From contig CAAGLA010000034.1 of the NCBI GenBank assembly GCA_900770655.1, positions 93,595 to 157,594 on the forward strand: 64,000 nt of DNA, written 5' to 3'. Below, in pieces: positions 34,632 through 43,070 of this stretch (the first letter of the stretch is position 1; every line of letters begins with the position of its first letter). Both the position numbers and the translations under genes were made by a program. The notes under the pieces were generated by a model that had not been told where the DNA came from, did no database searches, and saw only the letters and a list, made by a program, of their open reading frames with translations. The stretch is from Bacteroidaceae bacterium. GTDB taxonomy: Bacteria; Bacteroidota; Bacteroidia; Bacteroidales; Bacteroidaceae.

Positions 34632-34706
34632 TTTGAAATTGGTTATAAACCAACGTGTTTGCAAGCGGGAAAAGGATACTGTTAATAAAAACCCGCAACT
34701 GATATC

Positions 34707-34759
34707 AAGAATAGGGAAAATCCTCCTTTTTTGTAGGATTTTTCCCTATTCTTATTTTT
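34707..34759 (+). terminator. Terminator of the ilv operon
   Basis: AAGAATAGGGAAAATCCT (34707-34724) pairs with AGGATTTTTCCCTATTCTT (34735-34753) apart from one bulged base, followed by ATTTTTA. 75 bp past the ilvC stop. Confidence 0.85.
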
Positions 34760-34769
34760 AGTCCTTCTA

Positions 34770-34777
34770 TACTTTTG
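34770..34777 (+). promoter_or_regulatory. Candidate -7 element for the 34812 gene
   Basis: TACTTTTG exactly fits TAnnTTTG, 34 bp before ATG 34812. The -33 position falls in the preceding terminator and does not read TTTG. Confidence 0.45.
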
Positions 34778-34811
34778 TAATGTGAAAGAGGATAAATAAA
34801 TATTTACGACT

Positions 34812-36170
34812 ATGAAAAGGTTAATGTCATTATTGTTGATGCTCTCTCCTTTGGCAGTTTTTGCGCAGGTAGACGATATCTATTTTGTGCCCGAAAGAGA
34901 GACGAGAGTTCTTGTTGTAAGAAGTACAGAAGAGGCATATTTTGTCGACGCCGATGAACTCGAAAGTGAAACAGAACTGGTAGAACCTGTCTATGACGAG
35001 GTTGAAACCGAAGCCTATTTCACAAACGACCTCGATGTCATATATGACGAGGATTACCGCTTCTCTTCGCGTATAGTCCGTTTCCGCTCCCCCGGCAGGC
35101 TGCTGACAAGCAACCTCTATTGGGGCTTGCACTACGATTGCGGAATAAACGACTGGCTGGTATACGACAACGGCTATACAATAGATATCTATCCAACGTC
35201 GGTAAATCCTCTTTACTGGGCAAGCAGCTGGAGCTACGCTTCGTATAATTATTGGAACTGGCATTCATATTATCGCCCGCACTATTGGTACGACGATTAT
35301 TGGTATTGCCACTCTCCACACCATTGGTACGACGATTACTACTGGCACAACAATCACTATTGGGGACACAACCACTATTATGGTCACAATGACCGTTGGG
35401 CTCACTCAATACCTACAAACGGTTCTGTAAGCGGCAGGCACAACAGAGAATACAATATAGCACCTCCCCGTAATCCAAACCGTGGTAGGCCATCGTCGAG
35501 CACTGTTGTGGGCGGCCGCGGAGACAGAGACAACAATGCCGGCGGTGAAGGCGTAGGCCGCAGACCAATGAACGACCGTAACAATAATGCGGTAGCCGGT
35601 ACAGCCGGCAACCGTCCGGGAGGCGACAATGGCGCAGGGCGCAGGCCAAGTACAAGCCGTGAAAACATTGTGCAATCGGGAAACACAGGAGCATCTGCGG
35701 GCAATGGCCGAGAAAACGGTGTCCGTCGCCAGCCAAGCACGAGCCGTAGCAACAGTTCATCATCGGTGGAGAGTACAAGTTCGTCAACACGTACCGGCCG
35801 CGAAAACGGTGTCCGTCGTCAGCCAAGTACAAGTCGCGGCAATAACTCCCGCGTAGGTACCACAACCGAGCGTCAAAACCGTAATACCTCTGTCAGGAGC
35901 AACAACGAGCGTCGCCAGAACAGTTCCGTATCAGGGCGTAGCAACAGCAGTTCGCGCAGCAGCTACAGCAACAGCTCATCGGGCAGGAGCAGCAGGCCAA
36001 GCAGTACAAGTGTAACACGTACAGGAGGTTCCTCTTCCTCGCGCAGTTCAATGAGAAGCAGTTCCGGTTCTTCTTCACGCAGTAGCGGCAGTTCGCGCAG
36101 CAGCAGCGGTGGTGGCGGTTCGCGCAGCAGCGGTGGCGGCAGTTCACGCAGCAGCGGTGGCAGGCGTTAA
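34812..36170 (+). CDS. Secreted low-complexity protein, His/Tyr/Trp-rich then Ser/Arg-rich
   Basis: 452 residues with signal peptide MKRLMSLLLMLSPLAVFAQ. Residues about 20-95 are acidic (FVDADELESETELVEPVYDE). Residues about 125-200 are extremely aromatic and His-rich (HSYYRPHYWYDDYWYCH, HHWYDDYYWHNNHYWGHNH). From about 205 to the end the chain is Ser, Arg, Gly and Asn, with repeated GRENGVRRQPSTSR units and a tail of short SSRSSG runs. No enzyme domain is recognisable. The His/Tyr/Asp cluster could bind metal and the basic tail could bind polyanions; both are speculation. The next gene is 74 bp downstream. Confidence 0.75.
   Translation: MKRLMSLLLMLSPLAVFAQVDDIYFVPERETRVLVVRSTEEAYFVDADELESETELVEPVYDEVETEAYFTNDLDVIYDEDYRFSSRIVRFRSPGRLLTSNLYWGLHYDCGINDWLVYDNGYTIDIYPTSVNPLYWASSWSYASYNYWNWHSYYRPHYWYDDYWYCHSPHHWYDDYYWHNNHYWGHNHYYGHNDRWAHSIPTNGSVSGRHNREYNIAPPRNPNRGRPSSSTVVGGRGDRDNNAGGEGVGRRPMNDRNNNAVAGTAGNRPGGDNGAGRRPSTSRENIVQSGNTGASAGNGRENGVRRQPSTSRSNSSSSVESTSSSTRTGRENGVRRQPSTSRGNNSRVGTTTERQNRNTSVRSNNERRQNSSVSGRSNSSSRSSYSNSSSGRSSRPSSTSVTRTGGSSSSRSSMRSSSGSSSRSSGSSRSSSGGGGSRSSGGGSSRSSGGRR
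35636..35837 (+). repeat. In-gene repeats encoding GRENGVRRQPSTSR-like units
   Basis: Two copies of a 42-nt unit (35705-35746 and 35796-35837) differ at only a few positions and encode the same 14 residues. A shorter third copy (RRPSTSREN) lies near 35639-35668. The units sit in the Ser/Arg-rich tail of the low-complexity secreted protein and are a likely site of repeat-number variation. Confidence 0.7.
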
Positions 36171-36244
36171 GTTGCAGAAAATGGCTTAAAAGTATAATTC
36201 TGCATTGGCAAAACAAATATTACTAACTATAAAACAATTCGGCT

Positions 36245-37762
36245 ATGAAACGATACATATATACATTGTTGTTCTTGTTACCATTCACCCTTTGTGGTCA
36301 GAATATGTACAATTACTCCTCTTTTCTTGGCGATGACCTGACCGGTACTGCTCGTTTTGTTGGAATGGGCGGCTCTATGGGTGCCCTCGGCGGTGATATA
36401 TCTGTAATGGGCGTGAATCCGGCAGGAACGGCTATATACAGAAGCAGCGATATATCCTATACAGGTAGTGTCGATTTCAACACAAACAAGGCTACATTCG
36501 GTTCCGATGTCGTTAAAAGCAAGAATACAAGGTTCTCCACCGAGAATATAGGCTTTGTTTTTGCCAACGAAACCGATGACAGCTTTGTAAAGTATTTCAA
36601 TGTGGGTTTTTCTTATCGCCACAAGAACAATCTTTATGGGGAATTCGATGTCTGTGGTATATCGGACGGCTTCTCTCAGCAGTATACTATGGATTATCTA
36701 TACAGGCAAAACCCATTTAATGCAGGTAACCTAAGCTATACAATGTACGAGGATTTCCTGTTTAGCTGGCTTTCGCTTCTGGGTGCCGAGGCTTCATTAA
36801 AGGATGATGCCGGTAATCTCTTTACCTACCCCGACGGGCTTGTTATATGGGAGCCTACCGACTGGGGTTACTACAGCGAGGAGAGAGGCGGTGTAAATGA
36901 ACTCGATTTTAACTTTTCAACCAATATAAAAGACAGGGTATATCTTGGTGCCACTATAGGCGTTACAAATGTCGATTACAGCCGCTACTCATACTACTTT
37001 GAGGCCGATAACAACGGTGAGATATATTCACTCGTCAACGACTATAGCGTAGAGGGTACCGGTTTCAATATCAAGCTCGGTGCAATAATACGTCCGTTCA
37101 AATACTCTCCATTCAAGGTGGGTTTGTATGTACACACTCCTACTTGGTACGAACTGGAGAATATTTCATCGGCCTCTATTGCCGACCCGTATGGCAATGT
37201 TATAGATACCCGTGACTATGAACTATACAACGACGACCTTCGTGTAAAATGCAGTCTCTCTACACCGTGGCGTTTCGGTGCCTCAATGGCATATACTTTC
37301 GGCAAGTATCTTGCGCTCAATGCCGATTACGAATATTCCGATTTCTCTACTGCCGAGTTTACCAAGCATACTGCGGTTTCGAGAGCACAGACTGTGGAGA
37401 TTGGCCGTAATATGGAGGCTCAGCACACGGTTCGTGTCGGTGCAGAGTTCAGTTTCGATGGCTTCAGTCTAAGAGCCGGTTACAGCAATGTGACGGCGCC
37501 GTTCAAGACAACTGCATACAAGGATATGGACAATGCTGCTGTAACAGAGACCTCTACTGAATATATGAACCGTTATGATAAAGATGCCGTAACTCTTGGC
37601 TTTGGCTTGCGTGGCAGCGACTTCTATTTCGATATGGCCTATATGCTACAGCGTCAGGAATCGGATTTCTATCCCTACTATGATTACGAGGTCGTGAATC
37701 CTTGTGCAAAAGTAAAACACCTGAACCACTCTGTAATGGCAACAGTAGGTTTGCGCTTCTGA
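36245..37762 (+). CDS. OmpP1/FadL-family outer-membrane protein
   Basis: 505 residues with signal peptide MKRYIYTLLFLLPFTLCGQ. The N-terminal plug region GTARFVGMGGSMGALGGDISVMGVNPAGTAIYRSSDI is typical of Bacteroidales OmpP1/FadL/TodX-like proteins. The remainder alternates beta strands and ends with an aromatic residue (TVGLRF). FadL relatives let hydrophobic molecules across the outer membrane; in Bacteroidales the ligand is unknown. It follows the low-complexity protein on the same strand and may share its transcript. A hairpin between convergent genes ends it. Confidence 0.85.
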   Translation: MKRYIYTLLFLLPFTLCGQNMYNYSSFLGDDLTGTARFVGMGGSMGALGGDISVMGVNPAGTAIYRSSDISYTGSVDFNTNKATFGSDVVKSKNTRFSTENIGFVFANETDDSFVKYFNVGFSYRHKNNLYGEFDVCGISDGFSQQYTMDYLYRQNPFNAGNLSYTMYEDFLFSWLSLLGAEASLKDDAGNLFTYPDGLVIWEPTDWGYYSEERGGVNELDFNFSTNIKDRVYLGATIGVTNVDYSRYSYYFEADNNGEIYSLVNDYSVEGTGFNIKLGAIIRPFKYSPFKVGLYVHTPTWYELENISSASIADPYGNVIDTRDYELYNDDLRVKCSLSTPWRFGASMAYTFGKYLALNADYEYSDFSTAEFTKHTAVSRAQTVEIGRNMEAQHTVRVGAEFSFDGFSLRAGYSNVTAPFKTTAYKDMDNAAVTETSTEYMNRYDKDAVTLGFGLRGSDFYFDMAYMLQRQESDFYPYYDYEVVNPCAKVKHLNHSVMATVGLRF

Positions 37763-37815
37763 TAAATGTAAAGAGACAGACAGTAATAATTCTCTTTATT
37801 TAACCTCACACCGGT

Positions 37816-37851
37816 AAGGTGGTGACCTAAAAGCAAAAAGGTCATCACCTT
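37816..37851. terminator. Shared terminator between convergent 36245 and 37850 genes
   Basis: AAGGTGGTGACCT (37816-37828) pairs with AGGTCATCACCTT (37839-37851) with one G-U pair; ATTTCTTTC follows rightward. Its right arm overlaps the stop codon of the leftward DUF4421 gene. Confidence 0.75.
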
Positions 37852-38929
37852 ATTTCTTTCTCCAGAAATTGAACCCGACATATATATTCAGAACGCCGAA
37901 CCCGTTAAGTATGGAAAGAGCGCTTTTGCTGTAGGAATAAGTGTGGGACACAAGTGATGCACCGGCATAGTACTTGCTGTTATTGTATACTATTGCAGCC
38001 CGTGTTATAAAATCGAAGTTTATACTCGATAGAAAATCCTTGCTGTTGGTTAGCCTGAACGATGTGTTCTTGTATCCTATGGCGGGAGTGAACGATATGT
38101 TCGCCAGCCAATCCTTCTTGAATACCCAGTTATAGCTGTAGCCGAAGTTTATGCTGAAATCCTTGTATTTTATATCGTTGAACTTCAGTTCGGGGCGTAA
38201 AAGTTCTTGAATCCGTATATCGAACTTTGTGTGGTCGAAAGAGAAGGACTGTTCGTTATAGCTCAGTCCAAGAATGAATGAACCTGCACTGATTCTCTGG
38301 TTTGTAGATTGGCTGTAGGCGGCCGGGTACGAGAATTTTTTGTTGTTGAATATGTAATATATATTAAACCCCTTTTGCCGCACCGACAATCCGTCGAACC
38401 CGACAATATAATCTTCAATATCATTGCCATTTTCCTTAAAGCCGTTCAGCCGTTTTATCTTGTAACCGTTGTCTCTTTTCCTGTAGAAGAGGTCTATGCC
38501 TAATTTCGCTGTGTAAAAGCTAAGGTTAATATCGGTCTGTGGCTTGCTGCCGCCCAAGTCTATACTGTACCCGAGAAAAATCCATCTCCACCCAAAGTAA
38601 AGTCCTATCTTGTTTTGGCTGTCGGGGCGCAGGGTAATGCTCTGCTCTCCCTCTTTCGACGAAAAGCGGTAGTACTCATAATAGTGTGAGTACTGCGGCA
38701 TTATTGTGAAATTATAAAGGTTGGGCGAAATGTAGACGCTGTCTTTGGCATCGAGATGTTCGTCTATGAAATGCCCGGTTTCTTCGAGAATTCCGCTTGT
38801 GTTGTCTACAATAAAGTCTGTCAGCGAGAAATTGTTTCCGCTGCCATTCTCTTGTGCTGTAGTCTTAATTGAGATAAAGGCCGCAATCAACAAAAGAAAT
38901 ACTCTTGAACACAACTTTCCGGTATTCAT
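37850..38929 (-). CDS. DUF4421 family outer-membrane-like protein
   Basis: 359 residues with signal peptide ending KTTAQ. Diagnostic features of the Bacteroidetes DUF4421 family: YISPNLYNFTIMPQYSHYYEYYRFSS, GLYFGWRWIFLGYSIDLG and TAKLGIDLFYRKRDNGYKI. The rest is beta-strand-rich and ends in an aromatic/basic tail (GFNFWRKK), consistent with a small barrel in the outer membrane. Function unknown. It is the last gene of the leftward DUF4468-porin-oxidoreductase run, 14 bp after the oxidoreductase. Confidence 0.85.
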   Translation of the reverse strand: MNTGKLCSRVFLLLIAAFISIKTTAQENGSGNNFSLTDFIVDNTSGILEETGHFIDEHLDAKDSVYISPNLYNFTIMPQYSHYYEYYRFSSKEGEQSITLRPDSQNKIGLYFGWRWIFLGYSIDLGGSKPQTDINLSFYTAKLGIDLFYRKRDNGYKIKRLNGFKENGNDIEDYIVGFDGLSVRQKGFNIYYIFNNKKFSYPAAYSQSTNQRISAGSFILGLSYNEQSFSFDHTKFDIRIQELLRPELKFNDIKYKDFSINFGYSYNWVFKKDWLANISFTPAIGYKNTSFRLTNSKDFLSSINFDFITRAAIVYNNSKYYAGASLVSHTYSYSKSALSILNGFGVLNIYVGFNFWRKK

Positions 38930-38943
38930 TGCTCTTCTTCCAC

Positions 38944-39924
38944 TTATAGAATCTTGCCCAGAATCTTGTCCAGAACCCAGTTGGTTGGTGTAGCGCTAAT
39001 GCTGTCGCAACTGCAGTTGCCCTTGTGTTGAAGGTGCTCTACAATGTTGCGTATAAGTGGCAATTGAACGTATGGCGGGTTGGGAATGTTGAACGATGTT
39101 ACTCCATCTTCGTTGCGCAGCTCTATTGGCTCAAAGGTGAATACAGAGAATTTTATTGTTCCCTTGCTGCCAAAAATCTCAATATGGTCCTCTTTCGACG
39201 ACTCGTCGGACACAAAGCACCAAGAGCCTGAGCCGGGAATCCCTGTCTCGAATTTAAAGCAGGCGCTGACAGTGTCTTCGGCCTTGTAGAGCCCGCCTCT
39301 GTTTGCTGTGTATCCTTCGGCATAGAGTATGCAGCCGAACATCTCTTGAAGCAGGTCTATCTGGTGTGGTGCGAGGTCGTAGAAATATCCGCCTCCGGCA
39401 ATGTCCGGTATAACTCTCCACGGGAGATTATCCCTGTTATAGTCGAGGTCGCGTGGCGGCACCGAAAATCTTATCTGAACGTTAAGCACATTGCCTATCT
39501 GCGGGAGAATCTCCTTTACCTTTTGGAAATATGGCAGGTAGCGTCGGTAGTATGCCACAAAGCAGGGAACACCGGTCTCTTTAGATATTCTGTTTATTCT
39601 TGTACAGTCTTCGTAACTGGCTGCAAGAGGCTTTTCTACATATACAGGTTTGCCGGCCTTCATTGCCATAATTGCAAATGTGGCGTGCGACGAAGGCGGT
39701 GTTGCTATGTACACGGCGTTAACATCGGGGTCGTCTATGAGTGCCTGTGCGTCGGTGTACCAGTGCGAAATATTATGCCTTTTGGCATAGTCTCTGGTCT
39801 TTTCCTTGTCGCGTCCCATAACTGCGACAACCTCAGAACCCTTGACAAGAGGAAACGCTGGGCCGCTTTTCTTTTCAGTAGCCTCGCCACATCCAATGAA
39901 GCCCCATTTAACAGTCATATTCAT
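38944..39924 (-). CDS. Gfo/Idh/MocA-family NAD(P)-dependent oxidoreductase
   Basis: 326 residues (ATG 39924, or 39918 for MTVKWGFIGCG). The Rossmann fold opens with WGFIGCGEATEKKSGPAF; NAVYIATPPSSHATFAIMAMKAGKPVYVEKPLA carries the conserved EKP motif of the family, and GGYFYDLAPHQIDLLQEMFG holds the Asp and His of the active site. It probably oxidises or reduces a sugar or cyclitol hydroxyl; the substrate is not predictable. There is no signal peptide, so cytoplasmic, although neighbours are outer-membrane proteins. Confidence 0.9.
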   Translation of the reverse strand: MNMTVKWGFIGCGEATEKKSGPAFPLVKGSEVVAVMGRDKEKTRDYAKRHNISHWYTDAQALIDDPDVNAVYIATPPSSHATFAIMAMKAGKPVYVEKPLAASYEDCTRINRISKETGVPCFVAYYRRYLPYFQKVKEILPQIGNVLNVQIRFSVPPRDLDYNRDNLPWRVIPDIAGGGYFYDLAPHQIDLLQEMFGCILYAEGYTANRGGLYKAEDTVSACFKFETGIPGSGSWCFVSDESSKEDHIEIFGSKGTIKFSVFTFEPIELRNEDGVTSFNIPNPPYVQLPLIRNIVEHLQHKGNCSCDSISATPTNWVLDKILGKIL

Positions 39925-39946
39925 ATCTCAGGGATTTAGCAGCTTC

Positions 39947-42028
39947 TTAATTGTAAAAATTCCACGATAGGCCGAACCATAGTACAGCCGGTGCAACAGG
40001 GTAGTGTGGGGCGAGGAAATAGTTCATCTTGCCGGTACCTTCGTTGACGTGGCTGTATTTTACATAGAATCGGGTCTGTTTCAAAAGGAAGTTTGCGTAA
40101 ACGCTTGTGAAAGGGTAGTTGCCTATCTTTACCTTCTCTCCCGGGTTCTGCAGTACAAACTGTCCAAGCGCGGGTGAGTAGTCGGGTGCATAGTACTCCG
40201 TGAAATACCTGACATCGGCTCCAAGCTCTGTGTTCAGCACTTTGGCTATCTTGAACTTGATGAACACGTTGGCATATAGGTTCAAATCGGGCAGGGGCAG
40301 AATATCCTCGTTGCTGCTATGCTGGTATGTAACTTCTGTATTAATATTCAGAATTCCGAACTTGAAATCCTGTTTCAACTGTGCCGAAAATACTTGTATG
40401 TTATCCTTTTCTTGTTCTACATTGAGCCTGCTGGAATAGTTCTTTGTGCCGGGCAGGTTTATAGAATTGTTGGCAATGTATGTGTAGTTCTTTATATTCT
40501 CGAACCCTACACTCAACACAGTCCTCCACGATGGTATCTCCAGTGTTCCGCCTATGCGTGTCTTGAATTCCTTGTCGAGGTCGTTGTTCCACCAGTAGTG
40601 CTCGGAGTGGTAGTGACGATAGTAGAACGATGGCAGGTTGTTCTTAATGAAGGCATTTGCCGAAAGCTTTATATCCCTGTTCCATAGGTTTAACTTAAGG
40701 TGAGCATCGCCTTGCAGGGAGAATGAACCTATATAGTCGCCGCCAATGGCAGTCTCTCCTTCAATCTTGTATTGCAGCGCCTCATTCTCCTTGCTCTCTA
40801 TGATGCCGCCCACAGAGAAAATGTGCTCACCATATTTCTTGCGGTATTCGCTGTTGCTGTTGCCGGGAATGGTGTCGGGCAGGGTATATCTGTCATATCT
40901 GTACGAAGCGTATGCTGTAACATCGGCAAATGCCCAGCGGCTGAATCCTTCGCAAAGTGACAGGGATAAGCGGTTTTCTATAGATAGATGTTTGGTGTTG
41001 TCTACAGAATCGTATGGCAGGAATGTGTCGGCGTAATATCCTTTATTGTTCTTGTGGCTTATGAACTCGCGTGCGTTATGGCTGACATTTGCAGTGTGGG
41101 TTATTCGTGCAACACGAACAAATTCCCTTTCGAGCGAGTCTGTAGCGAGTTCACTGCTGTCGGAAACGGTATTGTTGCGGTAGAAGCCTAAATTGTAATT
41201 GTGTGTAAAGAAAAGTTCGTACAGGTCGTTACGGTTCCAAGCCCCTTCGAGCCTGACAGGTATATCTGCTGTTCCGAAGTTGCTGTTCGACCCGTCTGTC
41301 TCTTCGGGGCGTGTTATGTAGCGGTCATCTGTTATTCCTCCATTCTCGGTCTGCTTCATATGGTAGCGGCTTGCCAAAAGGTGGTAGTTGTACCTGTCGC
41401 TTCTGTAGAACGAGAATAGCGAAAAGTTCATTTGTGAACCGGCTTGGTTGTCGTATCTTCCGCGTGCATACAGGTAGTCGAAAAGAAATCCTGCGCCGAA
41501 ATGTTTGCCGGCATTGGTCGAAAAATATGCCCTGAAACGGTCGTCACCGTCTACCTTGTTGCCCGAAGAGTGGTAGCTGAGATTGGTATATGGCGATTTC
41601 GTATCGGTAAAGAAGAATTCGTCGGGTGCGGTATAGAAATAGTCGTATGGCTGCAGAAAATCGAATGTGGTGTTTGTGGGGCGGTTGAAAAATATTCTTG
41701 TTTGGCGCGGCGTGCCCATATTGCCCAAGAAATTATATTCCCCGTTTACACCTTCGGTAAGATGCCAGTTCTGGAACAGGTGCTGCAGCGTGTCGGCATT
41801 TACCGGAATTACCTCACCAAACTTTTCGCCAACCCTCCATTGGTGTATCTCCATAGGTACTTTCAGTTCAACGCTGTTTGAATCCTTCTTGTTGTCTCTG
41901 AAAGGGCTGAATGTCTCTCCGCTGCCAAAACCGCTGCTTTGGCTGCCTTCGAGCTGGTGTTGTTGCAATACCTGTGCACTTGCGGCAAAAGGTAGTAGTG
42001 TTAAAGCCAGTAGTAGTAACTTTTTCAT
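39947..42028 (-). CDS. Putative porin (Porin_10 family)
   Basis: 693 residues with signal peptide MKKLLLLALTLLPFAASAQ. Beta-strand-rich throughout, with the N-terminal segment VPMEIHQWRVGEKFGEVIPVNADTLQHLFQN followed by FLGNMGTPRQTRIFFNR and YDYFYTAPDEFFFTDTKSPYTNLSY, a hallmark of this Bacteroidetes porin family. The chain ends in WFGLSWNFYN. Probably a large general or substrate-specific outer-membrane barrel. Preceded by a 54-codon gene and a DUF4468 gene on the same strand. Confidence 0.88.
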   Translation of the reverse strand: MKKLLLLALTLLPFAASAQVLQQHQLEGSQSSGFGSGETFSPFRDNKKDSNSVELKVPMEIHQWRVGEKFGEVIPVNADTLQHLFQNWHLTEGVNGEYNFLGNMGTPRQTRIFFNRPTNTTFDFLQPYDYFYTAPDEFFFTDTKSPYTNLSYHSSGNKVDGDDRFRAYFSTNAGKHFGAGFLFDYLYARGRYDNQAGSQMNFSLFSFYRSDRYNYHLLASRYHMKQTENGGITDDRYITRPEETDGSNSNFGTADIPVRLEGAWNRNDLYELFFTHNYNLGFYRNNTVSDSSELATDSLEREFVRVARITHTANVSHNAREFISHKNNKGYYADTFLPYDSVDNTKHLSIENRLSLSLCEGFSRWAFADVTAYASYRYDRYTLPDTIPGNSNSEYRKKYGEHIFSVGGIIESKENEALQYKIEGETAIGGDYIGSFSLQGDAHLKLNLWNRDIKLSANAFIKNNLPSFYYRHYHSEHYWWNNDLDKEFKTRIGGTLEIPSWRTVLSVGFENIKNYTYIANNSINLPGTKNYSSRLNVEQEKDNIQVFSAQLKQDFKFGILNINTEVTYQHSSNEDILPLPDLNLYANVFIKFKIAKVLNTELGADVRYFTEYYAPDYSPALGQFVLQNPGEKVKIGNYPFTSVYANFLLKQTRFYVKYSHVNEGTGKMNYFLAPHYPVAPAVLWFGLSWNFYN

Positions 42029-42057
42029 TATTGTAGCTAAACCGCTTGTGTGCAGTG

Positions 42058-42222
42058 TCAGTTAATGAATCGGAGTATAAAGTCTATAACCTTAATAGCC
42101 AAGGCTGTGAAGCCTGTATAGAAGAACAGGTTGCTGTCGGCTATGTATAGGACAACTGTGGCAAGCGTTCCTATAAGGAACAGAATGTTCAGTATATTCC
42201 TTATTCCGTCAAATCTCTTCAT
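42058..42222 (-). CDS. Small (54-residue) membrane protein
   Basis: A short ORF from ATG 42222 to TGA 42058-42060 encodes 54 residues beginning MKRFDGIRNILNILFLIG. Hydrophobic segments (about 8-28 and 33-50) are consistent with two membrane helices joined by ADSNLFFY. It fits between the DUF4468 gene (8 bp) and the porin (29 bp) with no other frame competing, so it is probably real. I do not recognise the family; a small inner-membrane helper is one possibility. Confidence 0.7.
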   Translation of the reverse strand: MKRFDGIRNILNILFLIGTLATVVLYIADSNLFFYTGFTALAIKVIDFILRFIN

Positions 42223-42230
42223 ACGCCTAA

Positions 42231-42824
42231 TCAGTTGTTATTCAGGTATGCAGCAAGTTCTTCTACAAGCTGGTTCTTGAGGTCTATTGTCTTACGGCGG
42301 AACTTGCCTTCAAATCTCTTGAGTGAGCCGTTATCCTTGAATGCGTTGTCGTCGGTAATCCACTCTTCGGCCTTCATTCTTATACCGCCTTTTTCGTCTT
42401 CATCGTCGTACCAATAGGTTATGCGCGAAAGGTTGAACCTGCAAATCCCGTCTTCGGCTGTAATGGTGAGGAAATAGTACATTCTGGCTCTGCTCAGAAC
42501 AAAAAAGGTGTTCTTGAAGGTTATGTACTCCTCGCCTTTAATTATTACACTGTCGCTGCTCTCATTGCTGTAGTGCTTTACCGAGATGACAGTAGGCTCC
42601 ACATATCTTTCGGCAACCCACAAGCGTGTTTTTGCAACAATCTCATCGGCGGTAAGTCCTTCGGCCGGTATTCTCTCTTCAAATGTAACCTTCCCGTTTA
42701 CAACCGGTACATTCCCGACTGCATATTCAGCCTCTACGCTTCTGTTTCTACGGCCGAAGAGCTGTGCATCGGCTGCCCCGGCAAGCAAGAATATAGCTAT
42801 TGAAAACAACAAGAATCTTTTCAT
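42231..42824 (-). CDS. DUF4468 domain secreted protein
   Basis: ATG 42824 (MKRFLLFSIAIFLLAGAADAQ) gives a signal peptide and 197 residues; the frame extends to 42875 through the promoter region. After a basic RRNRSVEAEY segment, the DUF4468 core follows: VVNGKVTFEERIPAEGLTADEIVAKTRLWVAERY, with SDSVIIKGEEYITFK and RMYYFLTITAEDGICRFNLSRITYWY. The domain has a TBP-like fold and unknown role in the Bacteroidetes envelope. First gene of the leftward five-gene run. Confidence 0.85.
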   Translation of the reverse strand: MKRFLLFSIAIFLLAGAADAQLFGRRNRSVEAEYAVGNVPVVNGKVTFEERIPAEGLTADEIVAKTRLWVAERYVEPTVISVKHYSNESSDSVIIKGEEYITFKNTFFVLSRARMYYFLTITAEDGICRFNLSRITYWYDDEDEKGGIRMKAEEWITDDNAFKDNGSLKRFEGKFRRKTIDLKNQLVEELAAYLNNN

Positions 42825-42861
42825 AATCTTAAGTATTATCTGTAATAATATAATATTTCTG

Positions 42862-42880
42862 CGAAGATAATACAAAAGTA
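42862..42880 (-). promoter_or_regulatory. Candidate promoter elements for the DUF4468 operon
   Basis: On the minus strand TACTTTTG (42873-42880) and TATCTTCG (42862-42869) lie in tandem 40-55 bp before ATG 42824. Either could be the -7 box; no well-spaced TTTG was found. Confidence 0.4.
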
Positions 42881-42981
42881 AAAAGAAAACAAGACAAAAA
42901 CGTTCTCTAACTATTACTTTAACGTTATAATCCGCACTATAGGCAATTGCCCGGTTCGCTTTTCAAAAAAGCAGGCATATT

Positions 42982-43013
42982 TTTGCTATTACACGCAGAT
43001 TATATTAATTTTG
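42982..43013 (+). promoter_or_regulatory. Promoter of the PASTA protein-rluD unit
   Basis: TTTG (42982-42985), a 20-bp spacer and TAATTTTG (43006-43013): an exact match to the Bacteroidetes consensus, 57 bp before ATG 43071. Confidence 0.7.
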
Positions 43014-43070
43014 CGGTTAATAATGCGCAGTTCTGTCTGCCTAAGATGTTACATATAACCCGCTGCAGGT

